The notes beneath the pieces were generated by a model, which had not been told where the DNA came from, did not search any database, and was given only the letters and a program-made list of their open reading frames with translations. Below are positions 43,520-53,876 of a stretch of DNA of 64,000 bases, in pieces (positions within the stretch are counted from its first letter, which is position 1; each line of letters starts with the position of its first letter). The stretch is from Coralloluteibacterium stylophorae. GTDB lineage: Bacteria > Pseudomonadota > Gammaproteobacteria > Xanthomonadales > Xanthomonadaceae. A program made the position numbers and the translations under genes. The DNA lies in contig NZ_JAGQFT020000009.1 in assembly GCF_018122625.2 (NCBI RefSeq), positions 1-64,000 on the forward strand. Reading direction: 5' to 3'.

Positions 43520-45988
43520 ATGAATCCCGACGCCGTCGCCGCCCCGTCGTCCGCGCCCGAGACCGCTTCCGCCCCGCCGGCCGCCCCGGCCCGTGGCGAA
43601 GCCCCCGCGTTCAACCTGACCGCGCCGCATTCGGCGACGGCGATGACCGTCACCAAGCGCAACGGCTCGCGCGAGCCGGTCGATCTCAACAAGATCGTGC
43701 GCGCGATCGGCCGCAGCGCCGAGGGCCTGTACGAGATCGACCCGATGCGCGTGGCCACGCGCACCATTTCCGGCCTCTACGACGGCGCCTCCACGCGCGA
43801 GCTCGACGAGCTGTCGATCCGCACCTCGGCGCTGCTGATCGGCGAGGAGCCGGAGTACGGCCGCCTCGCCGCGCGCCTGCTCGCCGCCTACATCGACAAG
43901 GAAGTGGCCGGCCAGGAGATCCACGCGTTCTCGCAGTCGGTCGCGCGCGGCCACGAGCTGGGCCTGATCTCCGACCGCCTGCTGAACTTCGTGCAGACCA
44001 ATGCGCGCAAGCTCAACGACGCGATCGACAGGGAGTACGACAAGCGCTTCGACTACTTCGGCCTGCGCACGCTCTACGACCGCTACCTCGTGCGCCACCC
44101 GACCGCGCGCCACGTCATCGAGACCCCGCAGCAGTTCTTCATGCGCGTGGCCTGCGCCCTGTCGGAGGACGTGCAGGACGCGCTGGCGCTGTACCAGCGC
44201 ATGGCCTCGCTCGACTACATGCCCTCGTCGCCGACCCTGTTCAACGCCGGCACCAGCCACGAGCAGCTGTCGTCGTGCTTCCTGCTGGATTCGCCGACCG
44301 ACACGCTGGAGTCGATCTACTCGCGCTACGCCGACGTGGCGATGCTGTCGAAGTTCTCCGGCGGCATCGGCCTGTCCTACACCCGCGTGCGTTCGCGCGG
44401 CTCGCTGATCAAGTCCACCAACGGCCACTCCAACGGCATCGTGCCGTGGCTGAAGACGCTGGATTCCTCGGTCGCGGCGGTGAACCAGGGCGGCAAGCGC
44501 AAGGGCGCGGCCTGCGTCTACCTGGAGCCGTGGCACGGCGACGTCGAGGAGTTCCTGGAGCTGCGCGACAACACCGGCGACGAGTCGCGCCGCACCCACA
44601 ACCTCAACCTCGCCAACTGGATCCCCGACCTGTTCATGAAGCGGGTCGAGGCCGACGGCATGTGGTCGCTGTTCGACCCGAAGGCGGTGCCGGAGCTGAC
44701 CGACCTGTGGGGCGAGGCCTTCGAGCGCGTCTACGAGCAGGCCGAGGCCAAGGGCCTGGCGGTGCGCCAGGTCAAGGCGCGCGAGCTGTACGCGCGGATG
44801 ATGCGCACGCTCGCCGAGACCGGCAACGGCTGGATGAACTTCAAGGACAAGTCCAACCGCGCCTGCAACCAGACCGCGAAGCCGGGCAACGTGGTGCACC
44901 TGTCCAACCTGTGCACCGAGATCCTCGAGGTCACCTCCCAGTCGGAGACCGCGGTGTGCAACCTCGGCTCGATCAACCTCGGCCAGCACGTCGAGCGCGC
45001 CGAGTCGGGCGCGTACTACTTCGACTACGACAAGCTCGCCGAGACCGTGCGCATCGCCGTGCGCCAGCTCGACCGCGTCATCGACCTCAACTTCTACCCG
45101 ATCGACACCGCGCGCCAGGCCAACCTGCGCTGGCGCCCGGTCGGCCTGGGCGCGATGGGCCTGCAGGACGTGTTCTTCAAGCTGCGCCTGCCGTTCGACT
45201 CGGACGCCGCGCGGGCGCTGTCGGCCAAGGTCGCCGAGGAGATCTACTTCCACGCGCTGTCGGCCTCCAGCGAACTGGCGCAGGAGCACGCGCCGCACCC
45301 GTCGTTCAAGGACACCCGCGCCGCCCAGGGCGAGCTGCAGTTCGACGCCTGGGGCGTGGTGCCCGCCGACGCCGCGCGCTGGGACGCGCTGCGCGAGCGC
45401 ATCAAGGCCACCGGCCTGCGCAACTCGCTGATGATCGCGATCGCGCCGACCGCGACCATCGCCTCGATCTCCGGCTGCTACGAGTGCATCGAGCCGCAGG
45501 TGTCGAACCTGTTCAAGCGCGAGACGCTCTCGGGCGACTTCATCCAGATCAACAAGTACCTGGTCGCCGAGCTCAAGAAGCTGGGCCTGTGGACCGCCGA
45601 GCTGCGCGACCGCATCAAGCTCGCCGACGGCTCCATCCAGGGCATCGCCGAGATCCCCGAGTCGCTGCGCCTGGTCTACCGCACCGCGTGGGAGCTGCCG
45701 ATGCGCTCGCTGATCGACATGGCCGCCGACCGCGGCGCCTTCATCGACCAGTCGCAGTCGCTGAACCTGTTCATCGAGAGCCCGAACATCGGCCAGCTGT
45801 CGTCGATGTACATGTACGCCTGGAAGAAGGGCCTGAAGACCAGCTACTACCTGCGCTCGCGCCCGGCCACCCGCATCGCCAAGACCACGGTGTCCTCGCC
45901 GGCCAAGGCCGCCATCGACCAGACCCAGGCCAACGCGGCGGTGGTCTGCTCGCTGGAGAACCCCGAGAGCTGCGAGGCCTGCCAGTAA
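43520..45988 (+). CDS. nrdA: Ribonucleoside-diphosphate reductase class Ia, alpha subunit
   Basis: An 822-aa large subunit that reduces ribonucleoside diphosphates to deoxy forms. The N-terminal 40 residues are Ala/Pro-rich. An ATP-cone (about 42-130, TVTKRNGSREPVDLNKIVRA) gives dATP inhibition. The catalytic barrel has SSCFLLDSPTDTLESIY, NLCTEILEV, CNLGSINL and a C-terminal CEAC (818-821) that shuttles electrons from thioredoxin or glutaredoxin. AAGGACCGAG precedes the ATG at 43520. nrdB follows after 138 bp. Confidence 0.96.
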   Translation: MNPDAVAAPSSAPETASAPPAAPARGEAPAFNLTAPHSATAMTVTKRNGSREPVDLNKIVRAIGRSAEGLYEIDPMRVATRTISGLYDGASTRELDELSIRTSALLIGEEPEYGRLAARLLAAYIDKEVAGQEIHAFSQSVARGHELGLISDRLLNFVQTNARKLNDAIDREYDKRFDYFGLRTLYDRYLVRHPTARHVIETPQQFFMRVACALSEDVQDALALYQRMASLDYMPSSPTLFNAGTSHEQLSSCFLLDSPTDTLESIYSRYADVAMLSKFSGGIGLSYTRVRSRGSLIKSTNGHSNGIVPWLKTLDSSVAAVNQGGKRKGAACVYLEPWHGDVEEFLELRDNTGDESRRTHNLNLANWIPDLFMKRVEADGMWSLFDPKAVPELTDLWGEAFERVYEQAEAKGLAVRQVKARELYARMMRTLAETGNGWMNFKDKSNRACNQTAKPGNVVHLSNLCTEILEVTSQSETAVCNLGSINLGQHVERAESGAYYFDYDKLAETVRIAVRQLDRVIDLNFYPIDTARQANLRWRPVGLGAMGLQDVFFKLRLPFDSDAARALSAKVAEEIYFHALSASSELAQEHAPHPSFKDTRAAQGELQFDAWGVVPADAARWDALRERIKATGLRNSLMIAIAPTATIASISGCYECIEPQVSNLFKRETLSGDFIQINKYLVAELKKLGLWTAELRDRIKLADGSIQGIAEIPESLRLVYRTAWELPMRSLIDMAADRGAFIDQSQSLNLFIESPNIGQLSSMYMYAWKKGLKTSYYLRSRPATRIAKTTVSSPAKAAIDQTQANAAVVCSLENPESCEACQ

Positions 45989-46126
45989 GACGAGGAGCGG
46001 GCGGGCAGGAGTGGGGAACGAGGGCTGCGGCCCTCGGCACCGCACGACCTTCCGCCGCCTCCCGCGCAGCGCCGTCGGCCCCGCCCGGCTGCGCCTCCGC
46101 CACACCACTGCATTCCGGTAACGCCC

Positions 46127-47200
46127 ATGAACGCCAACCTCACCGAGACCGCGGCCGCCGCCGCGTCCCACGCCTCCTCGCCCGCGCCCCGGGCCCGCCA
46201 GATGCTGCTCGATCCGGGCTTCGAGCTGACCCTGCGCCCGATGCGCTACCCGCAGTTCTACGAGATGTACCGGAACGCCATCAAGAACACCTGGACGGTG
46301 GAGGAGATCAACTTCCAGATCGACATCACCGACCTGCACTCGAAGATGACGCCGGCCGACCGCCACCTCATCCATCGGCTGGTCGCGTTCTTCGCCACCG
46401 GCGACTCGATCGTGTCCAACAACCTGGTGCTGAACCTGTACCAGCACCTCAACGCGCCGGAGGCGCGCATGTACCTGTCGCGCCAGCTCTACGAAGAGGC
46501 GCTGCACGTGCAGTTCTACCTGACCCTGCTCGACAACTACCTGCCGGATCCGGCCGAGCGCACCAAGGCCTTCGCCGCGGTCGACAACATCCCGTCGATC
46601 AAGAAGAAGGCCGAGTTCTGCTTCAAGTGGATGGACACCATCCAGAACCTCGACCGCATCGAGACCCGCGACCAGCGTCGCCAGTTCCTGCTCAACCAGA
46701 TCTGCTTCGCGGCCTGCATCGAGGGCCTGTTCTTCTTCGCCGCCTTCGCCTACGTCTACTACTTCCGCTCGCGCGGGCTGCTGCCGGGCCTGGCCTCGGG
46801 CACCAACTGGGTGTTCCGCGACGAGAGCGCGCACATGGACTTCGCCTTCGAGGCGGTGCAGACCGTGCGCAACGAGGAGCCGGACCTGTTCGACGCGGAG
46901 ATGAAGCAGCAGGTCTACGACATGCTGGCCGAGGCGATCGAGTGCGAGGTGCAGTTCGCCGAGGACGTGCTCTCCGGCGGCGTGGCCGGCATCTCCACCC
47001 GCGACATGCGCCAGTACCTGCAGCACTGCGCCGACAACCATTTCCAGCGCCTGGGGATGGAGAAGGTCTACAACGTCCGCAACCCGCTGCCGTTCATGGA
47101 GCTGCAGGACATGCAGGAGCTGACCAACTTCTTCGAGCGCCGCGTGTCGGCCTACCAGGTCGGCGTGCAGGGCGAGGTCGGCTTCGACCACGCGTTCTGA
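46127..47200 (+). CDS. nrdB: Ribonucleoside-diphosphate reductase class Ia, beta subunit
   Basis: A 357-aa ferritin-like subunit that holds the diiron-tyrosyl radical. First ligand Asp93, then E124-x2-H127 with the radical Tyr131 (EALHVQFY), matching the E. coli ExxHxxxY spacing. Later ligands lie in EGLFFFAAF and DESAHMDF. The intact tyrosine indicates a standard class Ia/Ic-type radical rather than a Tyr-less variant. The nrdA-nrdB gap of 138 bp contains a short G-rich stretch (AGTGGGGAACGAGG) but no obvious promoter. A hairpin follows the stop. Confidence 0.95.
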   Translation: MNANLTETAAAAASHASSPAPRARQMLLDPGFELTLRPMRYPQFYEMYRNAIKNTWTVEEINFQIDITDLHSKMTPADRHLIHRLVAFFATGDSIVSNNLVLNLYQHLNAPEARMYLSRQLYEEALHVQFYLTLLDNYLPDPAERTKAFAAVDNIPSIKKKAEFCFKWMDTIQNLDRIETRDQRRQFLLNQICFAACIEGLFFFAAFAYVYYFRSRGLLPGLASGTNWVFRDESAHMDFAFEAVQTVRNEEPDLFDAEMKQQVYDMLAEAIECEVQFAEDVLSGGVAGISTRDMRQYLQHCADNHFQRLGMEKVYNVRNPLPFMELQDMQELTNFFERRVSAYQVGVQGEVGFDHAF

Positions 47201-47208
47201 ACGCACGC

Positions 47209-47232
47209 GGCGGGCGCCTTGGCGCGCCCGCC
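47209..47232 (+). terminator. Hairpin after nrdB
   Basis: GGCGGGCGC and GCGCCCGCC form a perfect 9-bp stem around a 6-nt loop, 8 nt past the nrdB stop. There is no T-run. Confidence 0.55.
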
Positions 47233-47322
47233 GATCCGGCGCCGCACCCGCGGCGCCGCGCATCGGACTCAAGTCGCGGCCAGCGCGGCCGATGACGGGG
47301 CGATCCTCCGAGGTCGCCGTCC

Positions 47323-50271
47323 ATGGCCACCGCCCGCTCCGGTACATCCCCCGGCCCCGCCCGTCTTCCCGTGCCGACCCTGGCTGGTCGGCGGCGGCTG
47401 CGCGCGTGCCTGGCGGTGGCGGCGCTGGCCTGCGCGGTCGCGGCCGGCGGCGTCGCCGCGCAGTCGTTCCCGCTGCGCGGCTACGGCACCGCCGACGGCC
47501 TGCGCAGCCTCAGCGCCTCGTGCCTCGCCGAGGATGCCGACGGGGTGCTCTGGGTCTGCACCTACAGCGGCCTGTACCGGCACGACGGCGATCGCTTCGA
47601 GCGCATCGACGCCGCCAGCGGCCTGCGCGATGCGGTGATCCTGGACGTCGCGCCGGACCCCGCCGGCGGGCTGTGGATCGGCGGCGCCGCCGACCTCTAT
47701 CGCTGGACCGGCGAGCGCGCCGAGCGCGTGGCCGGCGTCGACGGGCGCGGGCTCGCGGCGGATGCCGGCGCCAGCATCGCGGCGCTGGCCGACGGCGCGG
47801 TGGTGCTCAGCGGCGAGCGCGCGCTGCGGGTCGTGGCCGACGGCGCCGGCGGCTGGCGCACGGGGCCGCTGTTCGACGCCGCCACCGAGGCCGCGACGCC
47901 CGCGCTGCGCAGCCTGGGCGCGGTGTATGCCGACGGCGGCGCGCTCTGGTTCGGCTGCGGCGAGGGCATCTGCCGCCGCGCGGAGGACGGTGCGATCGCG
48001 ACCTTCGGCCCCGCCCAGGGCGTGGCGGCGGACACCTGGACCGACTTCCTGCGCGACCGCGGCGGCCGCCTGTGGGCGCGCAGCCCCCTGCACGTGGCGG
48101 TGCTGGAGCCCGGCGCCGCGGCCTTCGCCGAGCGGCCGCTGCCGGTCGCGCTCACCACCACCACCAGCAACCTCGACATCGTCGAGGACGCGGCCGGGCG
48201 CATCCTCACCCGCACCGACAGCGGCCTGGCGCGCTGGGCGGATGGCCGCTGGCAGGTCTTCGACGCCCGCAACGGCCTGCCCGACGGCGCCGCCACCGCG
48301 CTCGCGAGCGGGCGCAACGGCCAGCTGTGGATGGCCTACCCGGGCCACGGCGTCCTGCGCTGGCTCGGCTACGGCCGGATCGAGAACTGGGACGCCACGG
48401 TCGGTCTCACCGGCACGCCGACCTGGTCGATCCTGCGCGACGCCGACGGCCGCATGCTGATCGGCAACAACACCGGCGGTGGCCGCATCGACCCTGCGGC
48501 CGGCCGCGTGGTCGACTGGCAGCTCGGCGGCGACACGCCCGCACGCACCGTGGTCGGGCTCACCACCGGACCGCGCCAGGCGCTGTGGGTGACCCTGTTC
48601 CGCGGCCAGCTGCTGCGCCGCGACGCCCGCGGTACCGCGCTCGTGGCGACCCTGCCGCACCGGATCAAGCGCGCCTTCTTCGACCGCGACGGGCGCCTGT
48701 GGCTGTGCACGCTGCGCGGCGTGTACCGCATCGACGACCCGCTGCGCGACGGCACGCCGCGCCGGGTCGAGGACGTGCCCGAGGTCGGGTTCGGCGATGG
48801 GATGCAGGACGCCGCGGGCCGGGTGTGGCTGGCCGGCAAGCCCGGCCTGTTCCGCTACGCCGACGGGCGCTGGACGCGCATCCGCGTCAGCGGCGACGTC
48901 CCCAGCCAGCGCTTCGACAAGCTGTCGGTCGGCAGCGACGACGTGCTCTGGGTCAGCGTCGACAACGCCGGCCTGTTCCGCGGCCGCGTCGACGGCGATG
49001 CGCTGCGGCTCGAGGCGGTCGACGATCCGCTGCTGGCGCAGAGCCTGCCGTACTTCATCCGCCACGACGTGCGCGGCCGGCTCTGGGTCGGCGGGAGCAT
49101 GGGCGTCGACGTCCACGCCGATGGCCGCTGGGCCCACCTCGGCCAGGCCGGCGGCCTGGTCAGCGACGACGTCTCCGAGGGCGCGTTCTTCGCCGATGCC
49201 GACGGCTCGGTGTGGATAGGGACCTCGCTCGGCGTCACCCACGTGCTGGAACCCGAGGCGCTGTTCGCCGGCGCCCCGCTCGAGGTGCGCATCGCCCGCG
49301 CCGAACGCGGCGGGCAGCCGCTGGACGACGGCGCGGTGCTGCCCTGGGGCCGGCAGGCGGTGCGCCTGACCCTGTCGACCCCGGGCGTCGTCGGCAGCGA
49401 CCTGCTGCGCTTCCGCTACCGCCTGCGCGGGCGCCAGGACGACTGGATCGAGACCGGCGCGCGCACGCTGGACTTCCCGGTGCTCGAGTCGGGGCAGCAG
49501 GTGATCGAGGTGCAGGCGATCGACCTCGGCCGCCGCCTGCGCTCCGGGGTGACGCACTTCGCGTTCCGGATCGCGCCGCCGTGGTGGCGCAGTCCGCCGG
49601 CGCTCGCCGCGTGGAGTGCGCTGGGCCTGCTCCTGCTGGGCGGCCTGTGGCGCTGGCGCGTGCGCCGGATCAGGACCCGCGAACGCGAACTCGAGGCGCT
49701 GGTCGCGGCGCGCACGCGCGAGCTCGAGGACGACAAGCGCGCGCTCGAGCAGGCCCGCGCCGCGCTGCAGGTGCAGGCCACGCACGACAGTCTGACCGGG
49801 CTGCGCAACCGCGCCGGCATCCTCGCCGCGCTGGAGCAGGAGTGCGCGCGGGCGCGGGCGGGCGGGCAGCCGCTGGCGGTCGCGCTGATCGACCTCGATC
49901 ACTTCAAGCGCATCAACGACACCCACGGCCACCTCGCCGGCGACGCGGTCCTGGTGCAGATCGCGGCGCGCCTGAGCGCGCGCATGCGCGGCTCGGACAC
50001 GGTCGGCCGTTACGGCGGCGAGGAGCTGCTGGTGGTCCTGCCGGGCCTGGTCGCGCCCGCCGGGGGCCGCCTGCAGGCGCTGCACGAGGCGGTGTGCGGC
50101 AGCCCGATGGAGATCGAGGGCGAGAGCCTGCGCGTCACCTGCTCGATCGGCGTGGCCTGGCTGCGCGCCGGCGACGCGCCGACCGCGCTGCTGCGGCGCG
50201 CCGACGCGGCGCTGTACCGCGCCAAGCACGCCGGCCGCGACCGCGTCGTCGCCGAGACCGCGGCCGACTGA
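47323..50271 (+). CDS. Periplasmic propeller-sensing diguanylate cyclase
   Basis: A 982-aa membrane sensor that makes cyclic di-GMP. After a signal/anchor (about 25-47) come two-component-regulator-type propeller repeats (about 50-640, e.g. DADGVLWVCTYSGLYRHDG) and a Y_Y_Y domain (about 665-750). A membrane helix (about 765-785), a short coiled coil (about 790-820) and a GGDEF domain complete it. The active site is GGEEL (898-902), so cyclase activity is expected. The RGSD five residues before it is a product-inhibition I-site. The ligand is unknown, although propeller sensors in this group often respond to sugars or peptides. Confidence 0.92.
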   Translation: MATARSGTSPGPARLPVPTLAGRRRLRACLAVAALACAVAAGGVAAQSFPLRGYGTADGLRSLSASCLAEDADGVLWVCTYSGLYRHDGDRFERIDAASGLRDAVILDVAPDPAGGLWIGGAADLYRWTGERAERVAGVDGRGLAADAGASIAALADGAVVLSGERALRVVADGAGGWRTGPLFDAATEAATPALRSLGAVYADGGALWFGCGEGICRRAEDGAIATFGPAQGVAADTWTDFLRDRGGRLWARSPLHVAVLEPGAAAFAERPLPVALTTTTSNLDIVEDAAGRILTRTDSGLARWADGRWQVFDARNGLPDGAATALASGRNGQLWMAYPGHGVLRWLGYGRIENWDATVGLTGTPTWSILRDADGRMLIGNNTGGGRIDPAAGRVVDWQLGGDTPARTVVGLTTGPRQALWVTLFRGQLLRRDARGTALVATLPHRIKRAFFDRDGRLWLCTLRGVYRIDDPLRDGTPRRVEDVPEVGFGDGMQDAAGRVWLAGKPGLFRYADGRWTRIRVSGDVPSQRFDKLSVGSDDVLWVSVDNAGLFRGRVDGDALRLEAVDDPLLAQSLPYFIRHDVRGRLWVGGSMGVDVHADGRWAHLGQAGGLVSDDVSEGAFFADADGSVWIGTSLGVTHVLEPEALFAGAPLEVRIARAERGGQPLDDGAVLPWGRQAVRLTLSTPGVVGSDLLRFRYRLRGRQDDWIETGARTLDFPVLESGQQVIEVQAIDLGRRLRSGVTHFAFRIAPPWWRSPPALAAWSALGLLLLGGLWRWRVRRIRTRERELEALVAARTRELEDDKRALEQARAALQVQATHDSLTGLRNRAGILAALEQECARARAGGQPLAVALIDLDHFKRINDTHGHLAGDAVLVQIAARLSARMRGSDTVGRYGGEELLVVLPGLVAPAGGRLQALHEAVCGSPMEIEGESLRVTCSIGVAWLRAGDAPTALLRRADAALYRAKHAGRDRVVAETAAD

Positions 50272-50281
50272 ACGCGCCGGC

Positions 50282-51910
50282 TCAGCCGCGGCCGGCGCCG
50301 AGGTGGCGCACCCGCGGCGGCGCCGGGTCGCGGTGCAGGGCGTGCAGGCGCGCCTGCAGGCGGCGCTCCTCGCCGGTGACGCGCTCGTGCTGGCGCAGGT
50401 GCTCCAGCCACGAGCCCAGCACGAAGGATTCCTGGTACAGGCCGGGCTCGGCCATGTCCTCGAACAGCCGCCATTCGAGCGCGCCGTCGCGGCGCCGGCT
50501 GCGGCCCAGGGTGCGCACCAGGTCGAGGAATTCGGCGCGGTCGGCGGCGTCGATGCGGTACTCCACCGTCACCAGCACCGGGCCGTGGTCGTCGGCATGC
50601 CCGGCGGCCACCGCCGGCTGCGGCCAGTGCGCCGAGGGCGCCACGTCCAGGCCCTCGGCCGCGGCCAGGCGGAAGCGCGTCGCCCACAGCGCGGCCACGA
50701 CCGCACCGGCCGCGGCGGCGAGCAGCGCCCACGGCACGCCCGCGCGCTGGGCCAGCGCGCCCCACAGCAGGCTGCCGCTCGCCATGCCCAGCGAGAACAC
50801 CACGATGTAGAGCGACAGCGCGCGCGCCCGCACCCACGCCGGCACTGCGCCCTGGACGGCGATCTGCAGCGAGGACAGCACGCTGATCCAGCCCATGCCG
50901 TTGGCCAGCAGCACCAGGCCCAGCGCCGGCACGTTGCGCAGCAGGGCGAGGCCGACCAGGCTCGCCGCGCACAGCAGGGTCGCGGCGAGCACCAGGCGGT
51001 CGCGGTCGACGCGCGCGCGCAGCCGCGGCAGCACCAGGGCGCCGCCGATCGCGCCGACGCCGATGCAGCCGAGCAGGACGCCGAAGGTGCCCGCGCCGGC
51101 GCCGAGGCTGCCGCGCACCACCACCGGCAGCAGCGCCGGCATCGCGCTGGCGAAGACGAAGAAGCTCGCCGCCTTCCACAGCACCGCGCGGAAGGCGCTG
51201 GCCTGGCCGGCGTAGCGCAGGCCGGCGCGCAGCGCCCCGGCGAAGCGCTCCGGCGGCAGCGTCGACACCCGCGCCTCGCGCTTCCAGCGCCACAGCACCA
51301 GCACCACGCCGAGGAAGGACGCCGCGTTCAGCGCGAAGGCCCAGGCCGCGCCGGCCTGCGCCACCACCAGGCCGCCGAGCGCGGGCCCGATCGAGCGCGC
51401 GATGTTCATGCTCACCGAGCCCAGCGCGACCGCCGGCGCCAGGAGCGGACGCGGCACCAGTTCCGGCGTGGTCGCCGCCTGCGCCGGCATCGCCAGTGCG
51501 GCGCCGGTGCCGAGCGCGAAGGTCAGCGCCAGCAGCGCCCACGGGCCCAATGCGTCGAGGTGCGCCAGCAGGGCCAGCGCCGAGGCCACCATCAGCATCC
51601 ACAGCTGGGTCGCGATCAGGTAGCGGCGGCGGTCGACGATGTCGGCCAGGGTGCCGGCGAGCAGGGCGAACAGCACCACCGGCAGGGTGGTCGCCGACTG
51701 CACCGCGGCCACCATCAGCGGCGAGGCGGTGCGTTCGGCCATGACCCAGGCGGCGGCGACGTCGTTGACCCAGGTGCCGATGTTGCCGACCAGGATCGCC
51801 AGCCACAGCGCGCGGAAGGTCGGCACCGCCAGCGGCGCCCAGGGCCCGCCGTCGGAGTTGGCGGGCGGCACGTCGGGGGTGTCCGCCGTCGGCTGCGGAG
51901 CTGCGCTCAT
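50282..51910 (-). CDS. MFS exporter with C-terminal ABM-like domain (EntS/TMS-effector type)
   Basis: A 542-aa major facilitator with twelve membrane helices, related to enterobactin-exporter-like and DHA3-type effluxers. The loop 2-3 motif is GTLADIVDRRR. After helix 12 (about residue 425) comes an extra cytoplasmic domain of about 100 residues (VTVEYRIDAADRAEFLDLV) that resembles antibiotic-biosynthesis monooxygenase folds, as in TMS-effector MFS members. It is the last gene of a four-gene minus-strand operon, 10 bp after the amidohydrolase stop. Export of a small organic compound is likely; the substrate is unknown. Confidence 0.85.
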   Translation of the reverse strand: MSAAPQPTADTPDVPPANSDGGPWAPLAVPTFRALWLAILVGNIGTWVNDVAAAWVMAERTASPLMVAAVQSATTLPVVLFALLAGTLADIVDRRRYLIATQLWMLMVASALALLAHLDALGPWALLALTFALGTGAALAMPAQAATTPELVPRPLLAPAVALGSVSMNIARSIGPALGGLVVAQAGAAWAFALNAASFLGVVLVLWRWKREARVSTLPPERFAGALRAGLRYAGQASAFRAVLWKAASFFVFASAMPALLPVVVRGSLGAGAGTFGVLLGCIGVGAIGGALVLPRLRARVDRDRLVLAATLLCAASLVGLALLRNVPALGLVLLANGMGWISVLSSLQIAVQGAVPAWVRARALSLYIVVFSLGMASGSLLWGALAQRAGVPWALLAAAAGAVVAALWATRFRLAAAEGLDVAPSAHWPQPAVAAGHADDHGPVLVTVEYRIDAADRAEFLDLVRTLGRSRRRDGALEWRLFEDMAEPGLYQESFVLGSWLEHLRQHERVTGEERRLQARLHALHRDPAPPRVRHLGAGRG

Positions 51911-51920
51911 GGCGGCCCCC

Positions 51921-53876
51921 TCAGAACGCGAAACAGGCGCAGCCGAGCGCGCCCCAGAACCCCCGCAGGTCGCCTGTGGGCACGTTCGCGTGCGCGGCGT
52001 GGCCATGGCCATGCACGCGGCAGCCGGCGCCGTGCGCATGCGCGCCGGCGACGGCGGCGCCGGCCTGGGCCAGGGTGCCGCCGCGGTAGCCGCCGAAGGC
52101 GTTGACCGGCGACCAGTCCGGCATCGCCGCCGGCAGCGGCGGCGCGTGCGCGGCGAAGCCGCCGGTGCCGTGCACCACGCGCCCGCCGACCACGGTCAGC
52201 ACGCTGGTGATGTCGGCGATGTCGCCCTCCGGCACCGTGAAGTAATCCGCCGACAGCAGCGCCACGTCGCCGAGCTGGCCGGGCGCGATGCGACCCTTGT
52301 GCGCGTCCTCGGTCGAGAACCAGGCGCTGCCCTGCGTCCACAGCCGCAGTGCCTGCTCGCGCTCGAGGCGGTTGTCGTCGCCGTACAGCGCCAGCCCGCC
52401 GACGGTGCGCCCGCTGACCAGCCAGTGCAGCGCGACCCACGGGTTGTAGCTCGCCACGCGGGTGGCGTCGGTGCCGGCGCCGACCGCGACGCCGGCGTCG
52501 AGCATGCGCCGCACCGGCGGGGTGTGCGCCGCGGCCTCGGCACCGTAGCGCGCGACGAAGTACTCGCCCTGGAACGCCATGCGGTGCTGGATCGCGATGC
52601 CGCCACCGAGCGCGGCGACGCGGTCGATGTTGCGCGGCGAGATCGTCTCGGCGTGGTCGAGGATCCAGTGCAGGCCGTCGAAGGGGATGTCGCGGTCGAC
52701 CTTCTCGTAGACGTCGAGGACGCGCTCGATGCTCTCGTCGTAGGTGGCGTGGATGCGGAACGGCCAGCGCTTCTGCGCGAGCAGCCGCACCACGTCCTCG
52801 AGCTCGTCCTCCATCGGCGCCGGCAGCTCGGGCCGCGGCTGGCGGAAGTCCTCGAAGTCCGCCGCCGAGAACACCAGCATCTCGCCGGCGCCGTTGTGGC
52901 GGAGCATGTCGTCGCCGGTGCGCGGCGCCAGCATGCCGGTCCAGCGCTCGAAGTCGTCGCGCTCGCCGCCTGCGTTCTGGGTGAACAGGTTGTAGGCGAT
53001 GCGCACGGTCAGTTCGCCGTCGGCGTGCAGCTGGCGGATGATCGCGTAGTCGTCGGGATAGTTTTGGAAGCCGCCGCCGGCGTCGATGACCGAGGTCACG
53101 CCGAGCCGGTTGAGCTCGCGCATGAAGTGTCGCGTCGAGTTGCGCTGGTATTCGGCGGGCAGCTTCGGGCCCATTGCCAGCGTCGCATAGAGGATCAGCG
53201 CGTTCGGCCTGGCCAGCAGCAGGCCCGTTGGATTGCCTGCCCTGTCGCGCTCGATGCGCCCGCCTAGCGGGTCCGGAGTGTTCCTGTCGTAGCCGGTGGC
53301 GCGCAGCGCGGCGCGGTTGAGCAGGGCGCGGTCGTAGAGGTGCAGGATGAACACCGGCGTATCCGGCGCCGCGGCGTTGATCTCCTCGAGCGTCGGCAGC
53401 CGCCTCTCGGCGAACTGGTGCTCGCTGAAGCCGCCGACCACGCGCACCCACTGCGGCGCCGGCGTGCGCGCGACCTGGGCGCGCAGCATGGCCATGGCAT
53501 CGGCGAGGCTGCGCACGCCGTCCCAGCGCAGCTCGAGGTTGTAGTTCAGCCCGCCGCGGATGAGGTGGGTGTGGCTGTCGTTGAGACCCGGTACCAGGCG
53601 CCGCCCGCCGGCGTCGATCACCCGCGTGCGCGGCCCGGCGAGGGCCAGCACCTCGGCGTCGCCGCCGACCGCGGCGACCCGGCCATCGGCGATGGCCACG
53701 GCGGTCGCCGCCGGACGCGCCGGGTCGAGCGTGGTGACGCGGGCGTTGTGGATGATCAGGTCGCTCATGCTCGGACGCTCGCTTGCGAAGCCGCGGTGGG
53801 CGAAGCCCGCGGTGAGGCCCGCCGCGGCGCCGGCCAGCACGCGCCGGCGCCCGGGATGGTCAATCGAAGAGGCCAT
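51921..53876 (-). CDS. Exported YtcJ-like amidohydrolase with His/Cys-rich tail
   Basis: A 651-aa metal-dependent amidohydrolase. The N-terminus (HPGRRRVLAGAAAG) looks like a twin-arginine signal. Metal and catalytic residues are visible in NDSHTHLI, RIHATYDE, WILDHAETI and GAGTDATRV, as in the YtcJ/AepA group that hydrolyses cyclic amides. The last 45 residues are unusual: a His-rich segment with HAHGAGCRVHGHGHAAHA and a terminal GCACFAF, a probable additional metal-binding tail. Its start overlaps the DoxX gene stop by 17 bp, so translation is coupled. The substrate is not known. Confidence 0.85.
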   Translation of the reverse strand: MASSIDHPGRRRVLAGAAAGLTAGFAHRGFASERPSMSDLIIHNARVTTLDPARPAATAVAIADGRVAAVGGDAEVLALAGPRTRVIDAGGRRLVPGLNDSHTHLIRGGLNYNLELRWDGVRSLADAMAMLRAQVARTPAPQWVRVVGGFSEHQFAERRLPTLEEINAAAPDTPVFILHLYDRALLNRAALRATGYDRNTPDPLGGRIERDRAGNPTGLLLARPNALILYATLAMGPKLPAEYQRNSTRHFMRELNRLGVTSVIDAGGGFQNYPDDYAIIRQLHADGELTVRIAYNLFTQNAGGERDDFERWTGMLAPRTGDDMLRHNGAGEMLVFSAADFEDFRQPRPELPAPMEDELEDVVRLLAQKRWPFRIHATYDESIERVLDVYEKVDRDIPFDGLHWILDHAETISPRNIDRVAALGGGIAIQHRMAFQGEYFVARYGAEAAAHTPPVRRMLDAGVAVGAGTDATRVASYNPWVALHWLVSGRTVGGLALYGDDNRLEREQALRLWTQGSAWFSTEDAHKGRIAPGQLGDVALLSADYFTVPEGDIADITSVLTVVGGRVVHGTGGFAAHAPPLPAAMPDWSPVNAFGGYRGGTLAQAGAAVAGAHAHGAGCRVHGHGHAAHANVPTGDLRGFWGALGCACFAF